From NCBI RefSeq assembly GCF_900103625.1, contig NZ_LT629700.1, forward strand, positions 434,001-498,000: a DNA stretch of 64,000 nt. Reading direction: 5' to 3'. Shown here piece by piece: positions 17,752 through 27,657 of this stretch. Both the position numbers and the translations under genes were made by a program. The notes under the pieces are model-generated. The model made no database searches. It was given only the letters and a program-made list of their open reading frames with translations, and had not been told where the DNA came from. This stretch comes from Corynebacterium mycetoides. Its GTDB lineage: Bacteria > Actinomycetota > Actinomycetes > Mycobacteriales > Mycobacteriaceae. Position 1 is the first letter of the stretch. Each line of letters begins with the position of its first letter.

Positions 17752-20394
17752 GTGACTCAACGCCTCCTCCTCATCGACGGACACTCCATGGCATTCCGCG
17801 CCTTCTTCGCGCTCCCGGCGGACAACTTCTCCACCTCCGGCGGCCAGCACACGAACGCGGTGTACGGCTTCCTCTCCATGTTCGCGAACATCATCGCGGA
17901 GGAGAAGCCGACGCACGCCGCGGTGGCGTTCGACGTGGGCCGCAAAACCTTCCGCACGGAGAAGTTCCCGGAGTACAAGGCGCAGCGCGAGTCGTCGCCG
18001 CCGGAGTTCAAGGGCCAGGTCCCGCTCATCGAGGACATCCTGGGCGACCTCGGCGTTGTCACCCTGTCGAAGGAGAACTTCGAGGCCGACGACATTGTGG
18101 CCACCCTGGTCACGCAGGCCCGCGCCGAGGGGGACTACGAGATCGTGCTCGTCTCGGGCGACCGCGACTACATCCAGCTCGTGGATAACTCCACGACGCT
18201 GCTTTACCCGATGCGCGGGGTGTCCACCATGACGCGGTTCACTCCCGAGTCCGTGAAGGAAAAGTACGGCCTCACCCCGGCCCAGTACCCGGACTTCGCC
18301 GCGCTGCGCGGGGACCCGTCGGACAACCTGCCGTCGGTGCCCAAGGTGGGGGAGAAGACAGCCACGAAGTGGATCGCCGAGTACGGCGACCTGGAGGGGC
18401 TGATCGCCCACGCCGACGGCATCAAGGGCGTTGCCGGCGGCAACTTCCGCGAGCGCATCGACCAAGTTCGGCTCAACCGCGAGCTCACGCAGATGATCAC
18501 GGACGTGGATCTGCCCGTGGTCCCGGCGGACCTGGAGATGAAGCCCGCGGACGTGGCGTCGGTGGCCAAGGCGTTCGACGACCTCGAGTTCGGCGTGAAC
18601 CTGCGCGAGCGCGTCCTGGCTGTGGTTTCCACGTCGGGGGAGAGCGAGGCGCCCGCCGCAGCCACCGAGCTCGCCGAGGTCGAGGTGGAGGACACGTCAT
18701 TGGATACGTGGCTCGCCGCCCGCGAGGGCGAGGGTGTGGCCGCCTTCGTCACCGGCAATGGCGCCCCGGGCAGAGGTGACGTGGTGGCGCTGGCGCTCGT
18801 CGATAAGCAACGACGCGGCATCCACAAAGAGGCCGCGGAGCTGTCCCCGGCCGAGGACGCCGCGCTGAAGCGCTGGGCGGAGTCGGAGGACCCGAAGTTC
18901 CTACACGACGCGAAGGCCGCGTTCCACATGTTCAAGGGCCGTGGGATCACGCTGCGCGGCATCGCGCACGACACCGCGATCGCGGCGTACCTGCTGCGGC
19001 CGGGCCAGCGCACGTACGAGCTCGCAGACGTCTACCAGCGCCACCTGCAGCGCCACCTCGATACCGGGGGCGACCAGCTCAGCCTGCTCGGCGACACGTC
19101 GCTGGTGGATTCGGCGGCGGCCGTGCTCGAGCTCGCCGAGGAACTCGCGCGCCAGCTCAGCGGCATCGACTCCTACGAGCTCTACGCCGACCTCGAGCTG
19201 CCGCTCGTGGCGATCCTCGCGGAGATGGAGCACGCGGGCATCGCCGTCGACACCGATGTGCTGGGCGACCAGCTCAAAGACTTCGCCGCGAAGGTCGTCG
19301 AGGTCGAGGAGGAAGCTCGCCAGCTTGTCGACGAACCGGGGCTGAACCTGTCGAGCCCCAAGCAGCTCTCGGTGGTCCTCTTTGACAAGCTCAACCTGCC
19401 GAAGACGAAGAAGACCAAGACGGGCTATTCCACGGCGGCGGGCGAGATCGAGGCGCTGGCGGAGAAGAATCCGCACCCGTTCCTGGACAAGCTCCTAGCG
19501 CACCGCGAGTACCAGAAGATGAAGTCCACCATCGAGGGGCTGATCAAGTCCGTGCAGGACGACGGGCGCATCCACACCACCTTCAAGCAAACCGTCGCTT
19601 CGACCGGCCGCCTGTCGTCGGTGGATCCGAACCTGCAGAACATTCCGGTGCGCACCGAGGCCGGCCGCCGTATCCGCTCCGCGTTCACCGTGGGCGACAG
19701 CTACGAGTGCCTGCTCACTGCCGATTACTCGCAGATTGAGATGCGCGTGATGGCGCACCTGTCCTCCGACGAGGGGCTCATCGAGGCCTACCGCGAGGGC
19801 GAGGACCTGCACAACTTCGTTGGCTCCCGCGTTTTCGACGTGCCGATCGACCAGGTCACCCCGGAACTGCGCCGCCGTGTCAAGGCCATGTCGTACGGCC
19901 TGGTGTACGGGCTATCGGCCTACGGCCTGTCCAACCAGCTCTCGATCTCCGCCGGGGAAGCGAAGAACATCATGGAAAACTACTTCGAACGCTTCGGCGG
20001 GGTGAAGCGCTACCTCGACGAGGTCGTGGAGAAGGCGCGCCACGACGGCTACACCTCGACCGTCTTCGGGCGCCGCCGCTACCTGCCCGAGCTGACGAGC
20101 GACAACCGCGTCGCGCGCGAGAACGCCGAGCGCGCCGCGCTCAACGCGCCGATCCAGGGTTCTGCCGCGGACATCATCAAGGTGGCGATGATCCGCGTGG
20201 ATCACGCGTTGGAGCCCTTCCAGTCGCGGGTGCTGCTGCAGGTCCACGACGAACTTGTCGTGGAGGTCGCGCCCGGGGAACTCGAGCAGGTCCGCGAGAT
20301 CGTCGAACGCGAGATGGACTCCGCAATCACGCTGCTTGTGCCGCTAGAGGTGTCTGCCGGAACGGGAGCGAACTGGGATGAAGCAGCGCACTAG
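17752..20394 (+). CDS. polA: DNA polymerase I
   Basis: An 880-residue repair and lagging-strand polymerase. The N-terminal 5' nuclease domain starts QRLLLIDGHSMAFRAFFALP with conserved acidic motifs (AVAFDVGRKTFR, EADDIVATL, GDRDYIQLV). The central region is 3'-5' exonuclease-like but lacks the DxE metal site, as in other actinobacterial PolI. Polymerase motifs are A (LLTADYSQIEMRVMAHLS), B (RRRVKAMSYGLVYGLSAYG) and C (LLQVHDELVVEV). Its last 17 bases overlap the next gene. Confidence 0.97.
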   Translation: MTQRLLLIDGHSMAFRAFFALPADNFSTSGGQHTNAVYGFLSMFANIIAEEKPTHAAVAFDVGRKTFRTEKFPEYKAQRESSPPEFKGQVPLIEDILGDLGVVTLSKENFEADDIVATLVTQARAEGDYEIVLVSGDRDYIQLVDNSTTLLYPMRGVSTMTRFTPESVKEKYGLTPAQYPDFAALRGDPSDNLPSVPKVGEKTATKWIAEYGDLEGLIAHADGIKGVAGGNFRERIDQVRLNRELTQMITDVDLPVVPADLEMKPADVASVAKAFDDLEFGVNLRERVLAVVSTSGESEAPAAATELAEVEVEDTSLDTWLAAREGEGVAAFVTGNGAPGRGDVVALALVDKQRRGIHKEAAELSPAEDAALKRWAESEDPKFLHDAKAAFHMFKGRGITLRGIAHDTAIAAYLLRPGQRTYELADVYQRHLQRHLDTGGDQLSLLGDTSLVDSAAAVLELAEELARQLSGIDSYELYADLELPLVAILAEMEHAGIAVDTDVLGDQLKDFAAKVVEVEEEARQLVDEPGLNLSSPKQLSVVLFDKLNLPKTKKTKTGYSTAAGEIEALAEKNPHPFLDKLLAHREYQKMKSTIEGLIKSVQDDGRIHTTFKQTVASTGRLSSVDPNLQNIPVRTEAGRRIRSAFTVGDSYECLLTADYSQIEMRVMAHLSSDEGLIEAYREGEDLHNFVGSRVFDVPIDQVTPELRRRVKAMSYGLVYGLSAYGLSNQLSISAGEAKNIMENYFERFGGVKRYLDEVVEKARHDGYTSTVFGRRRYLPELTSDNRVARENAERAALNAPIQGSAADIIKVAMIRVDHALEPFQSRVLLQVHDELVVEVAPGELEQVREIVEREMDSAITLLVPLEVSAGTGANWDEAAH

Positions 20395-21406
20395 GGCCCG
20401 CGCCAGGCTGCTCTCGCAGCGCCTCGTCGGCGAGAGCTGGGACAGCGCTGTCGACGCGGTGCGCGCGTTCGGGCTGATGCAGGGACAAGAGACGACCGTG
20501 TTTTCCTCCATCGCCCTGCGCACCTCGGGCGGGATCGCGTCCGTCGCTGAGGCGCTTGACGCCCACACGATCGTGCGCGGCTACCCGATGCGCGGCACAG
20601 TCTTCGCCGGCCTCGCGGAGGACATGCGGTGGATGACGCAGTTGCTCGCAAAACCCGCCGCGGAACGTGCCCTGCGTAACTGCGAGGCGGCCGGTGTCAC
20701 TGCCGCCCAGGTGGACGCGATCCGCGAGGCCGTTCTTCTCGATGGCCCGGTCGACAACACCCAGCTCAAGGCGATCGTGGCACGCGCCGTCGGCGTTGCG
20801 GTTCCCGAACCCGCGATGGTTTATCGCCCCCGCTACCTCTTGCTTGTCGACGGCACCTGCGCCTACCTCGGCACCGACCAAGCACTCGGTCCCGCACCAG
20901 CGGCACCAGGCATCGCAGAGCGCTTCAACGGGGAGCGCCAGGAGGCCGTCAACGATCTCGTGCGCCGCTACGTTTCCACCCGCGGGCCGGTCACCGCCGA
21001 CGACGTCGCGTGGTGGTCGAAGCTGCCGGTGCGCGAGATCCGAACCGCGCTGGCCAGCCTCGGAGACGACTTCGTCGAAGAGGATGGCGACTTTTACCAC
21101 GCATCGCTTTCCAACGCCCTCTCCAACGCGTCCGCCTCCACCTTCCGCGCCCCGCACCTGCTGCCCGCCTTCGACGAATACATCCTCGGATACAAGGACC
21201 GCCTGTTCGCCATGAGCGAGGACGTCCACGCCCACCTGACCCCGCGCAACATGGGTGTGTTTCGCAAGTCCATCGTGGTCGACGGTGTTGTTCGCGGAAC
21301 CTGGAAGGGCGCCGGCGGTGTGCTCGAGGTGGAAGACGTCGGCGGCATTCCGAAGTACGCAATGCCCGGGATCAGGCGGAAGTTCGCGCAGTACCCGCAG
21401 TTGTAG
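20378..21406 (+). CDS. Winged-helix DNA-binding / AlkZ-like protein (HTH_42 family)
   Basis: A 342-residue cytosolic protein. The start (ARARLLSQRLVGESW, then AFGLMQGQETTVFSSIALRT) and RYVSTRGPVTADDVAWWSKL with a C-terminal LPAFDEYILGYKDR fit the winged-helix family that includes the DNA glycosylases AlkZ/YcaQ. The catalytic QxQ/QxD loop cannot be assigned with certainty: GLMQGQE is the likely counterpart. The ATG overlaps polA by 17 bp, so the two are probably co-expressed, which fits a repair role. Confidence 0.85.
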   Translation: MKQRTRARARLLSQRLVGESWDSAVDAVRAFGLMQGQETTVFSSIALRTSGGIASVAEALDAHTIVRGYPMRGTVFAGLAEDMRWMTQLLAKPAAERALRNCEAAGVTAAQVDAIREAVLLDGPVDNTQLKAIVARAVGVAVPEPAMVYRPRYLLLVDGTCAYLGTDQALGPAPAAPGIAERFNGERQEAVNDLVRRYVSTRGPVTADDVAWWSKLPVREIRTALASLGDDFVEEDGDFYHASLSNALSNASASTFRAPHLLPAFDEYILGYKDRLFAMSEDVHAHLTPRNMGVFRKSIVVDGVVRGTWKGAGGVLEVEDVGGIPKYAMPGIRRKFAQYPQL

Positions 21407-21470
21407 GGATTGCCGCTTCCCGGAAGACGTCAGCGTGTTTTCGGAGCATTCTTCGCACGGTTTATGCGCT

Positions 21471-21500
21471 GAGGTCTTCGCGGGTCTTCGCGGGTCTTCG
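21471..21500. repeat. 10-bp tandem repeat in the intergenic region
   Basis: CGGGTCTTCG occurs twice in tandem after one variant copy (GAGGTCTTCG), between the winged-helix gene and the convergent methyltransferase gene. Confidence 0.85.
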
Positions 21501-21512
21501 CGCGCCGCGTAC

Positions 21513-22274
21513 TCAGAGTTTTTCGCAGATAAATATTGCTGTGCCGGGGAAGATGCGTCCGCGCTCGGCGGACCACTGACCCCAGGTGGTGTCGAGGTCG
21601 TCGGGCCAGGTGGGCTCGAGGACGTCGAGAAGCGAAAAGCTGCTCTCCCGCAGGGCGCGGACCCAGTCGCCGAACGTGCGGTGGTATTCGGCGTAGACGA
21701 GGTTGCCGTGCTCGTCGCGCTCCTCGTACTCGCGGGTGAAGTAGCTGATCTCGGCGGTGAGTGACTCTGGGTCATCCGGGAAGATCCACCTCATGGGGTG
21801 CGTGGCCGAGAAGACGAAGCGCCCGCCCGTGACGAGCACGCGGTGGATCTCGCTCAAGGCGGCGTCGATGTCGCGGACGAAGGGGAGCGCGCCAAACGCG
21901 GAGAACGCCACGTCGAACGCACCGTCGCGGTAGGGAAGGGCCAACACGTCGGCCTGAACGAGGGCGACGTTGCGCCGCGCCCGCGACAGCATCCCGGCGG
22001 AGATGTCGAACGCGGCCACGAAGCCCGCACCAGAATCGACGGCGTGGGCGGCGAGCCACGACGAGCACGGGGCAGAGCCGCAGCCGATCTCGAGGACGGC
22101 GTTGGCGGAGACGTCGCCAAGCAAGCGCGCGTCCCCCTCAGAAAGCATCTCCGGGCACCAGTAAAACCCGTCGAGGTAAGCGCGGTGGTCAGCGTGGTAG
22201 CGCGCGGCATCGGCGTCCCAAAAAGCCCTATTTGCGTGCGAGGGCGAATCGGCTGCGTTCGGCACCGCGAACAA
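21513..22274 (-). CDS. SAM-dependent class I methyltransferase
   Basis: A 253-residue cytosolic methyltransferase. The SAM loop is VLEIGCGSAPCSSWLA, followed by VAAFDISAGMLSRARR, the adenine-contact VQADVLALPYRDGAFDVAFS and the post-motif LSEIHRVLVTGGRFVFSATHP. This is the Methyltransf_11/25 pattern seen in many small-molecule methyltransferases; substrate unknown. The start is TTG 22274 or GTG 22265. It is convergent with the winged-helix gene and divergent from rpsA. Confidence 0.88.
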   Translation of the reverse strand: MFAVPNAADSPSHANRAFWDADAARYHADHRAYLDGFYWCPEMLSEGDARLLGDVSANAVLEIGCGSAPCSSWLAAHAVDSGAGFVAAFDISAGMLSRARRNVALVQADVLALPYRDGAFDVAFSAFGALPFVRDIDAALSEIHRVLVTGGRFVFSATHPMRWIFPDDPESLTAEISYFTREYEERDEHGNLVYAEYHRTFGDWVRALRESSFSLLDVLEPTWPDDLDTTWGQWSAERGRIFPGTAIFICEKL

Positions 22275-22451
22275 CCTCCCAATATTTGCTCTAGCTGGAC
22301 AAAGTGACTACTCTATCAAGGGCGTATCTGCGTCAAGGTGCAGTTTCGGCTGAATAGGAGGGCTGAGCTGTGCCTGAGATGAGATCACATTCGTGAGAGA
22401 TGCGCCCATGTCCACTTTCGATCTCCTATCTTTTCGGAGCACTTTACAAAT

Positions 22452-23918
22452 ATGCCCACTTCCAACGCACCCCAGGTTGCCATCAACGACATCGGCAGCG
22501 CTGAGGATTTTCTTGCCGCAGTAGACGCGACCATCAAGTACTTCAATGATGGCGACATCGTCACCGGCACCGTCGTCAAGGTCGACCACGACGAGGTTCT
22601 CCTCGACATCGGGTACAAGACCGAAGGCGTCATCCCGACCCGCGAGCTCTCCATCAAGCACGACATCGACCCGGATGAGGTTGTCGAGGTCGGCGACGAG
22701 GTCGACGCACTTGTCCTGACCAAGGAGGACAAGGAAGGCCGCCTGATCCTGTCCAAGAAGCGCGCCCAGTACGAGCGTGCCTGGGGCACCATCGAGGAGC
22801 TGCAGAACAACGACCAGCCGGTCACCGGCACGGTCATCGAGGTTGTCAAGGGCGGCCTCATCCTCGACATCGGCCTGCGCGGCTTCCTCCCGGCCTCCCT
22901 CGTGGAGATGCGCCGCGTCCGCGACCTGGATCCCTACATCGGCCAGGAGCTCGAGGCGAAGATCATCGAGCTGGACAAGCACCGCAACAACGTGGTCCTG
23001 TCCCGCCGCGCCTACCTGGAGGAGACCCAGTCCGCGGTCCGCTCCGACTTCCTGCACCAGCTGCAGAAGGGCCAGGTGCGCAAGGGTGTCGTGTCCTCCA
23101 TCGTCAATTTCGGCGCCTTCGTCGATCTCGGCGGTGTCGACGGCCTCGTGCACGTCTCCGAGCTGTCCTGGAAGCACATCGACCACCCGTCCGAGGTTGT
23201 CACCGTGGGCGACGAGGTCACCGTCGAGGTTCTCGACGTCGATCTCGACCGCGAACGCGTCTCCCTGTCGCTCAAGGCGACCCAGGAAGATCCGTGGCGC
23301 GTGTTCGCCCGCACCCACGCCGTGGGCCAGATCGTGCCGGGCAAGGTCACCAAGCTCGTCCCGTTCGGCGCCTTCGTGCGCGTCCAGGAGGGCATCGAGG
23401 GCCTCGTCCACATCTCCGAGCTGGCTCAGCGCCACGTCGAGGTGCCGGATCAGGTCGTCAGCGTGGGCCAGGAGGTCATGGTCAAGGTTATTGACATCGA
23501 CCTGGACCGCCGCCGCATCTCCCTGTCGCTGAAGCAGGCGGACGAGGACTACACCGAAGAGTTCGATCCGTCCCGCTACGGCATGGCCGACTCCTACGAC
23601 GAGCAGGGCAACTACATCTTCCCCGAGGGCTTCGATCCGGAGACCAACGAGTGGATGGAGGGCTTCGACGAGGCTCGCCAGGAGTGGGAGGCACGCTACG
23701 CCGAGGCAGAGCGCCGCTTCCAGGCCCACACGGCCCAGATCGAGCGCCACCGCGCCGCTGCCGCCGAGGCGGCCGAGAAGGGCGAGGGCCAGACCAACTA
23801 CTCCTCCGAGTCCGCGGATGCTGCAGCTCCGGCAGCGTCCGAGGCAGAGGAGTCCATCGGCTCCCTCGCATCCGATGAGCAGCTCGCCGCGTTGCGCGAC
23901 AAGCTCGCCGGCAACTAA
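22452..23918 (+). CDS. rpsA: 30S ribosomal protein S1
   Basis: A 488-residue protein with four S1 RNA-binding repeats, e.g. GDIVTGTVVKVDHDEVLLDIGYK, GLILDIGLRGFLPASL, GVVSSIVNFGAFVDLGGVDG and GKVTKLVPFGAFVRVQEG, then an acidic Ala/Glu-rich tail. This is the usual actinobacterial S1 layout. It helps the 30S subunit bind structured or SD-poor mRNAs. A strong intrinsic terminator follows. Confidence 0.97.
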   Translation: MPTSNAPQVAINDIGSAEDFLAAVDATIKYFNDGDIVTGTVVKVDHDEVLLDIGYKTEGVIPTRELSIKHDIDPDEVVEVGDEVDALVLTKEDKEGRLILSKKRAQYERAWGTIEELQNNDQPVTGTVIEVVKGGLILDIGLRGFLPASLVEMRRVRDLDPYIGQELEAKIIELDKHRNNVVLSRRAYLEETQSAVRSDFLHQLQKGQVRKGVVSSIVNFGAFVDLGGVDGLVHVSELSWKHIDHPSEVVTVGDEVTVEVLDVDLDRERVSLSLKATQEDPWRVFARTHAVGQIVPGKVTKLVPFGAFVRVQEGIEGLVHISELAQRHVEVPDQVVSVGQEVMVKVIDIDLDRRRISLSLKQADEDYTEEFDPSRYGMADSYDEQGNYIFPEGFDPETNEWMEGFDEARQEWEARYAEAERRFQAHTAQIERHRAAAAEAAEKGEGQTNYSSESADAAAPAASEAEESIGSLASDEQLAALRDKLAGN

Positions 23919-23939
23919 GCTACGAGCCAGCCGCTCAAG

Positions 23940-23982
23940 GCCCGCCAGCTAGATCCGTCACGGACTAAGCTGGTGGGCTTTT
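23940..23982 (+). terminator. Intrinsic terminator after rpsA
   Basis: GCCCGCCAGCT (23940-23950) pairs with AGCTGGTGGGC (23968-23978) allowing one G-U, with further pairing in between (TCCGT/ACGGA), followed by TTTT. Confidence 0.88.
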
Positions 23983-24018
23983 CGTCTGCGCCCGACGCGC
24001 GGGGGACCCGGGAAACGC

Positions 24019-24024
24019 TAGACT
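24019..24024 (+). promoter_or_regulatory. -10 box of a probably leaderless coaE transcript
   Basis: TAGACT seven bases before the ATG at 24032, between the rpsA terminator and coaE. Confidence 0.45.
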
Positions 24025-24031
24025 GCACCCC

Positions 24032-24631
24032 ATGTTGAGAATCGGATTGACCGGCGGGATTGGCAGCGGAAAGTCCACAGTGGCCAGAATGCTGGAGGCG
24101 GCCGGCTTCCCGGTGGTGGACGCCGACCAGGTGGCGCGCGACAACATGGCGCCCGGCTCGCTGGTGCTCGCGCAGGTGGCGGACGCGTTCGGCGGCGACA
24201 TCATCGGCCCGGACGGCGCGCTCGACCGCGCGGAGCTGGCACGCCGGGCGTTTGTCAGCGAGGAGCAGACCCAGCGCCTCAACGCGATCACCCACCCGGC
24301 GATCCGGCGCGAGTCGGACCGCCGGTTCGCCGAGCTGGAGCGGCAGGGTGCGCAAGCCGCGGTCTACGACATGCCGTTGCTCATCGAGCTCGGGCTGGAT
24401 CAGCAGATGGACCTAACCGTGGTGGTGGACGTGGACGCCGAGGAGCGGGTGCGCAGGCTCGTCGACAAGCGGGGGCTGGACGAGGCCGACGCGCGCAACC
24501 GCATCGAGCGGCAGATCGGCGACTCCGAGCGCCGGGCGAAGGCCGACATCGTCATCGACAACAACGGCCCGCTGGAGGCCCTTGAACCCCAGGTGAACGA
24601 AGTCGTTGACACGATCCGCAAGATGTTATGA
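24032..24631 (+). CDS. coaE: Dephospho-CoA kinase
   Basis: A 199-residue P-loop kinase performing the last step of CoA synthesis. It begins LRIGLTGGIGSGKSTVARML (Walker A) and contains VVDADQVARDNMAPGS and the lid-type RIERQIGDSERRAKADIVIDN. Actinobacterial versions sometimes carry an extra C-terminal domain; this one does not. Confidence 0.96.
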   Translation: MLRIGLTGGIGSGKSTVARMLEAAGFPVVDADQVARDNMAPGSLVLAQVADAFGGDIIGPDGALDRAELARRAFVSEEQTQRLNAITHPAIRRESDRRFAELERQGAQAAVYDMPLLIELGLDQQMDLTVVVDVDAEERVRRLVDKRGLDEADARNRIERQIGDSERRAKADIVIDNNGPLEALEPQVNEVVDTIRKML

Positions 24632-24686
24632 GCCGTTAAACTATTGGACAGTTCCCATTAAGTTGCCTCGGCTATCGTTTCCGCGC

Positions 24687-25052
24687 ATGGGAACGTGGAA
24701 CTGGGGGCCGTTTGACAACGACGCCGCCAAGGACGCCGTCGGCCAGCTTGCCGACGGCACGTTCCGCATGGACCAGTTCCGTTTCGAGTGCGACAACGCC
24801 TCCGTGGACAGCGAGCAGGGGCAGGTCATCGTTGCCCTCGCCGCCGTGATCAACGGCCACCTCCCGTGCGAATCGCTGGAGCGCGCCCGGGCGTTCGACT
24901 TCAGCTTCAGGGACCGCCGTTGGATCGAGGCCAAGGTGAGAGAAGCGGTCGTGGTCGACGGTTCCGAGCTGTACGACATGTGGGAGGACGCCGGCGAGCT
25001 CCAGCAGTGGCTCGCGGCGACGCGGGAGGCGACGAGCAAAGTCGCGCAGTGA
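24687..25052 (+). CDS. DUF4259-family protein
   Basis: A 121-residue cytosolic protein opening with MGTWNWGPFDNDAAKDAV, the conserved start of DUF4259 proteins (the G-x-W-x-x-GPFxND-A-D/K motif). It is mostly helical, with no signal or membrane segment. Function of the family is unknown. The ATG at 24687 is fixed by that motif. It lies between coaE and uvrB without evident coupling. Confidence 0.82.
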   Translation: MGTWNWGPFDNDAAKDAVGQLADGTFRMDQFRFECDNASVDSEQGQVIVALAAVINGHLPCESLERARAFDFSFRDRRWIEAKVREAVVVDGSELYDMWEDAGELQQWLAATREATSKVAQ

Positions 25053-25069
25053 CACATTGACACGGTCGT

Positions 25070-25075
25070 TAGACT
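25070..25075 (+). promoter_or_regulatory. uvrB promoter (-10 TAGACT)
   Basis: TAGACT is six bases before the ATG at 25082, with a TTGACA-like hexamer about 10 bases upstream of it (too close for a standard -35). Leaderless transcription is likely. No clear LexA box was seen directly upstream. Confidence 0.4.
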
Positions 25076-25081
25076 GTGTCC

Positions 25082-27178
25082 ATGGCTTTCGCTGCTGAAC
25101 ATCCCGTCCTCGCTCACTCCGAATTCCGCCCGGTCGGTGAGATCGAGCGCCGTGAGAAGCCGTTCGAGGTCGTGTCGGAGTACTCGCCGTCCGGCGATCA
25201 GCCCGCCGCCATCAAGGAGCTCGACGAGCGCCTGACCCGCGGCGAGAAGGACGTCGTGCTGCTGGGCGCCACGGGCACGGGCAAGTCGGCGACGGCTGCG
25301 TGGCTCATCGAGAAGCAGCAGCGCCCCACCCTGGTCATGGCGCCGAACAAGACGCTCGCCGCCCAGCTGGCCAACGAGCTGCGCCAACTGCTGCCCAACA
25401 ATGCGGTGGAGTACTTCGTCTCCTACTACGACTACTACCAGCCGGAGGCGTACATCGCGCAGACGGACACCTACATTGAGAAGGACTCGTCGATCAACGA
25501 CGACGTCGAGCGCCTGCGCCACTCCGCCACCTCCGCGCTGCTCTCTCGCCGCGACGTCGTCGTGGTCTCCTCCGTGTCCTGCATCTACGGCCTGGGCACC
25601 CCGCAGTCCTACCTCGACCGCTCCATCGTGCTGCGCAAGGGGGAGGAGGTAGAGCGCGACCGGTTCCTGCGCCTGCTTGTCGACGTCCAATACGAACGCA
25701 ACGACATCGATTTCAAGCGCGGGACGTTCCGCGTCAAGGGGGACACCGTCGACATTATCCCCGCCTACGAGGAGGTGGCGGTGCGCGTGGAGTTCTTCGG
25801 CGACGAGGTCGACGAGCTCTACTACATCCACCCGCTGACCGGCGACGTGATCAGCCGGGAGGAGGAGGTGCGCATCTTCCCGGCCACCCACTACGTGGCC
25901 ACGGAGGAGCGGATGGAAAAGGCCGTCGAGGCGATCAAGCTGGAGCTCGCCGACCGGCTCGAGGAACTGGAGAACAAGGGCAAGCTGCTCGAAGCCCAGC
26001 GCCTGCGCATGCGCACCGAGTACGACCTGGAGATGATCCAGCAGGTCGGGTTCTGCTCCGGCATCGAGAACTACTCGCGGCACATCGACGGCCGCCCCGC
26101 GGGCTCTGCCCCGGCGACGCTGATCGACTACTTCCCGGAGGATTTCCTCACCATCATCGACGAGTCCCACGTCACCGTCCCCCAGATCGGCGGCATGTTC
26201 GAGGGCGACATGTCGCGCAAGCGCAACCTGGTGGAGTTCGGGTTCCGCCTGCCCAGCGCGGTGGACAACCGCCCGCTGACGTTCGACGAGTTCGAGTCGA
26301 GGATGGGCCAGGTCGTCTACATGTCGGCCACCCCGGGCGATTACGAGCTCGAGGCCACCGGCGGCGAGTACGTCGAGCAGGTGATCCGCCCGACGGGCCT
26401 GGTGGACCCGCAGGTGGAGGTCCGCCCGACGAAGGGGCAGATCGACGACCTCATCGAGGAGATCCGCCAGCGCGTGAGCAAGGACGAGCGCGTGCTCGTG
26501 ACCACGCTGACCAAGCGCATGGCCGAAGACCTGACGGACTACCTTCTGGACAACGGCATCAAAGTGCGCTACCTGCACTCCGACATCGATACGCTCCAGC
26601 GCGTCGAGCTGCTGCGCCAGCTGCGCCTGGGGGAGTACGACGTGCTGGTCGGCATCAACCTCCTGCGCGAGGGCCTGGACCTGCCGGAGGTCTCGCTCGT
26701 GGCCATCCTGGACGCCGACAAGGAAGGCTTCCTGCGCTCCACGAAGTCGCTGATCCAGACCATCGGGCGCGCCGCCCGCAACGTGTCGGGGGCGGTGATC
26801 ATGTACGCGGACAAGGTCACCGATTCCATGCGTGACGCGATCGACGAGACCGAGCGGCGCCGGGAGAAGCAGCTGGCCTACAACAAGGAGCACGGCATCG
26901 ACCCGCAGCCGCTGCGCAAGAAGATCGCCGACATTCTCGACCAGGTCTACGAGACCGCGGATGACGGCGTCGGCGGCGTCGGCGGGGAGGCCGCGGTCGT
27001 CGAAAAGCCCGATGTGGCGGCAATGACCTCCGCGGACGTGCAAAAGCTTATCGACGACCTCACCGCGCAGATGGGGGCCGCCGCCCGCGAGCTGAAATTC
27101 GAGCTCGCCGGCAGGCTCCGCGACGAGATCGCGGATCTGCGCAAGGAGCTGCGTGGTATGAAAGAGGTTGGAGTCTAG
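25082..27178 (+). CDS. uvrB: UvrABC system protein B
   Basis: A 698-residue damage-verifying helicase of nucleotide excision repair. Walker A is [14 protein letters not shown]; the beta-hairpin region reads [30 protein letters not shown] is the DEAD-like motif, and GRAARN is motif VI. The C-terminal UVR domain ([20 protein letters not shown]) binds UvrC/UvrA. The ATG at 25082 is preferred to the GTG at 25076 because of the promoter position. Its partner uvrA is at 32226. Confidence 0.97.
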   Translation: MAFAAEHPVLAHSEFRPVGEIERREKPFEVVSEYSPSGDQPAAIKELDERLTRGEKDVVLLGATGTGKSATAAWLIEKQQRPTLVMAPNKTLAAQLANELRQLLPNNAVEYFVSYYDYYQPEAYIAQTDTYIEKDSSINDDVERLRHSATSALLSRRDVVVVSSVSCIYGLGTPQSYLDRSIVLRKGEEVERDRFLRLLVDVQYERNDIDFKRGTFRVKGDTVDIIPAYEEVAVRVEFFGDEVDELYYIHPLTGDVISREEEVRIFPATHYVATEERMEKAVEAIKLELADRLEELENKGKLLEAQRLRMRTEYDLEMIQQVGFCSGIENYSRHIDGRPAGSAPATLIDYFPEDFLTIIDESHVTVPQIGGMFEGDMSRKRNLVEFGFRLPSAVDNRPLTFDEFESRMGQVVYMSATPGDYELEATGGEYVEQVIRPTGLVDPQVEVRPTKGQIDDLIEEIRQRVSKDERVLVTTLTKRMAEDLTDYLLDNGIKVRYLHSDIDTLQRVELLRQLRLGEYDVLVGINLLREGLDLPEVSLVAILDADKEGFLRSTKSLIQTIGRAARNVSGAVIMYADKVTDSMRDAIDETERRREKQLAYNKEHGIDPQPLRKKIADILDQVYETADDGVGGVGGEAAVVEKPDVAAMTSADVQKLIDDLTAQMGAAARELKFELAGRLRDEIADLRKELRGMKEVGV

Positions 27179-27196
27179 GAAGGGATAGGGATAACT

Positions 27197-27655
27197 ATGC
27201 ATATGTACACGTCGATCGCCGTAGGCACGGACGGTTCCCCCACGTCGCTCATGGCGGTGCGCGCGGCCGCCAGTATGGCCCGGGTGTACGACGCGGATCT
27301 GACCGTGATTTGCGCCCACTACAGCGCGAACACCTCCCTGCTCAACTCCAGCAACGCCGAGCTGTCCAAGGTGGACATCGTCACCGACGACGACGCCGAG
27401 CGCATCCTTGCAAGCGCCGAGGCCATCGCCCGCGAGGAGCAGGCGCCGCGCATCACCCTCGTGACCAAGCCCGGCATGCCGGCGAACGTCCTGGTGGAAT
27501 CCGTCCAGGAACACGGAGCCGACCTGCTCGTCGTGGGGAACAAGGGCATGCGGTCGCTGGCGGGCCGGATCTTCGGCAACATCCCCGGCAGCGTGGCCAA
27601 GAAGTCGCCCGTTGACGTCGTGCTGGTGGACACCCGCGCAGAAGGGCACCACTGA
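27197..27655 (+). CDS. Universal stress protein, UspA family (first of a pair)
   Basis: A 152-residue single-domain protein. It begins SIAVGTDGSPTSLMAVRAAA and ends with the ATP-binding signature G-x2-G-x9-G in VVGNKGMRSLAGRIFGNIP, so it belongs to the nucleotide-binding UspA class. Role in stress physiology is inferred. It is 2 bases upstream of a second Usp gene and follows uvrB by 18 bases. Confidence 0.93.
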   Translation: MHMYTSIAVGTDGSPTSLMAVRAAASMARVYDADLTVICAHYSANTSLLNSSNAELSKVDIVTDDDAERILASAEAIAREEQAPRITLVTKPGMPANVLVESVQEHGADLLVVGNKGMRSLAGRIFGNIPGSVAKKSPVDVVLVDTRAEGHH

Positions 27656-27657
27656 TC

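Noticed and set aside
24641..27652. Reverse-strand open frame of about 1000 codons opposite uvrB
   Set aside because: It is the antisense of uvrB and neighbours, His/Arg/Asp-rich without motifs, a usual effect of high-GC codon use.
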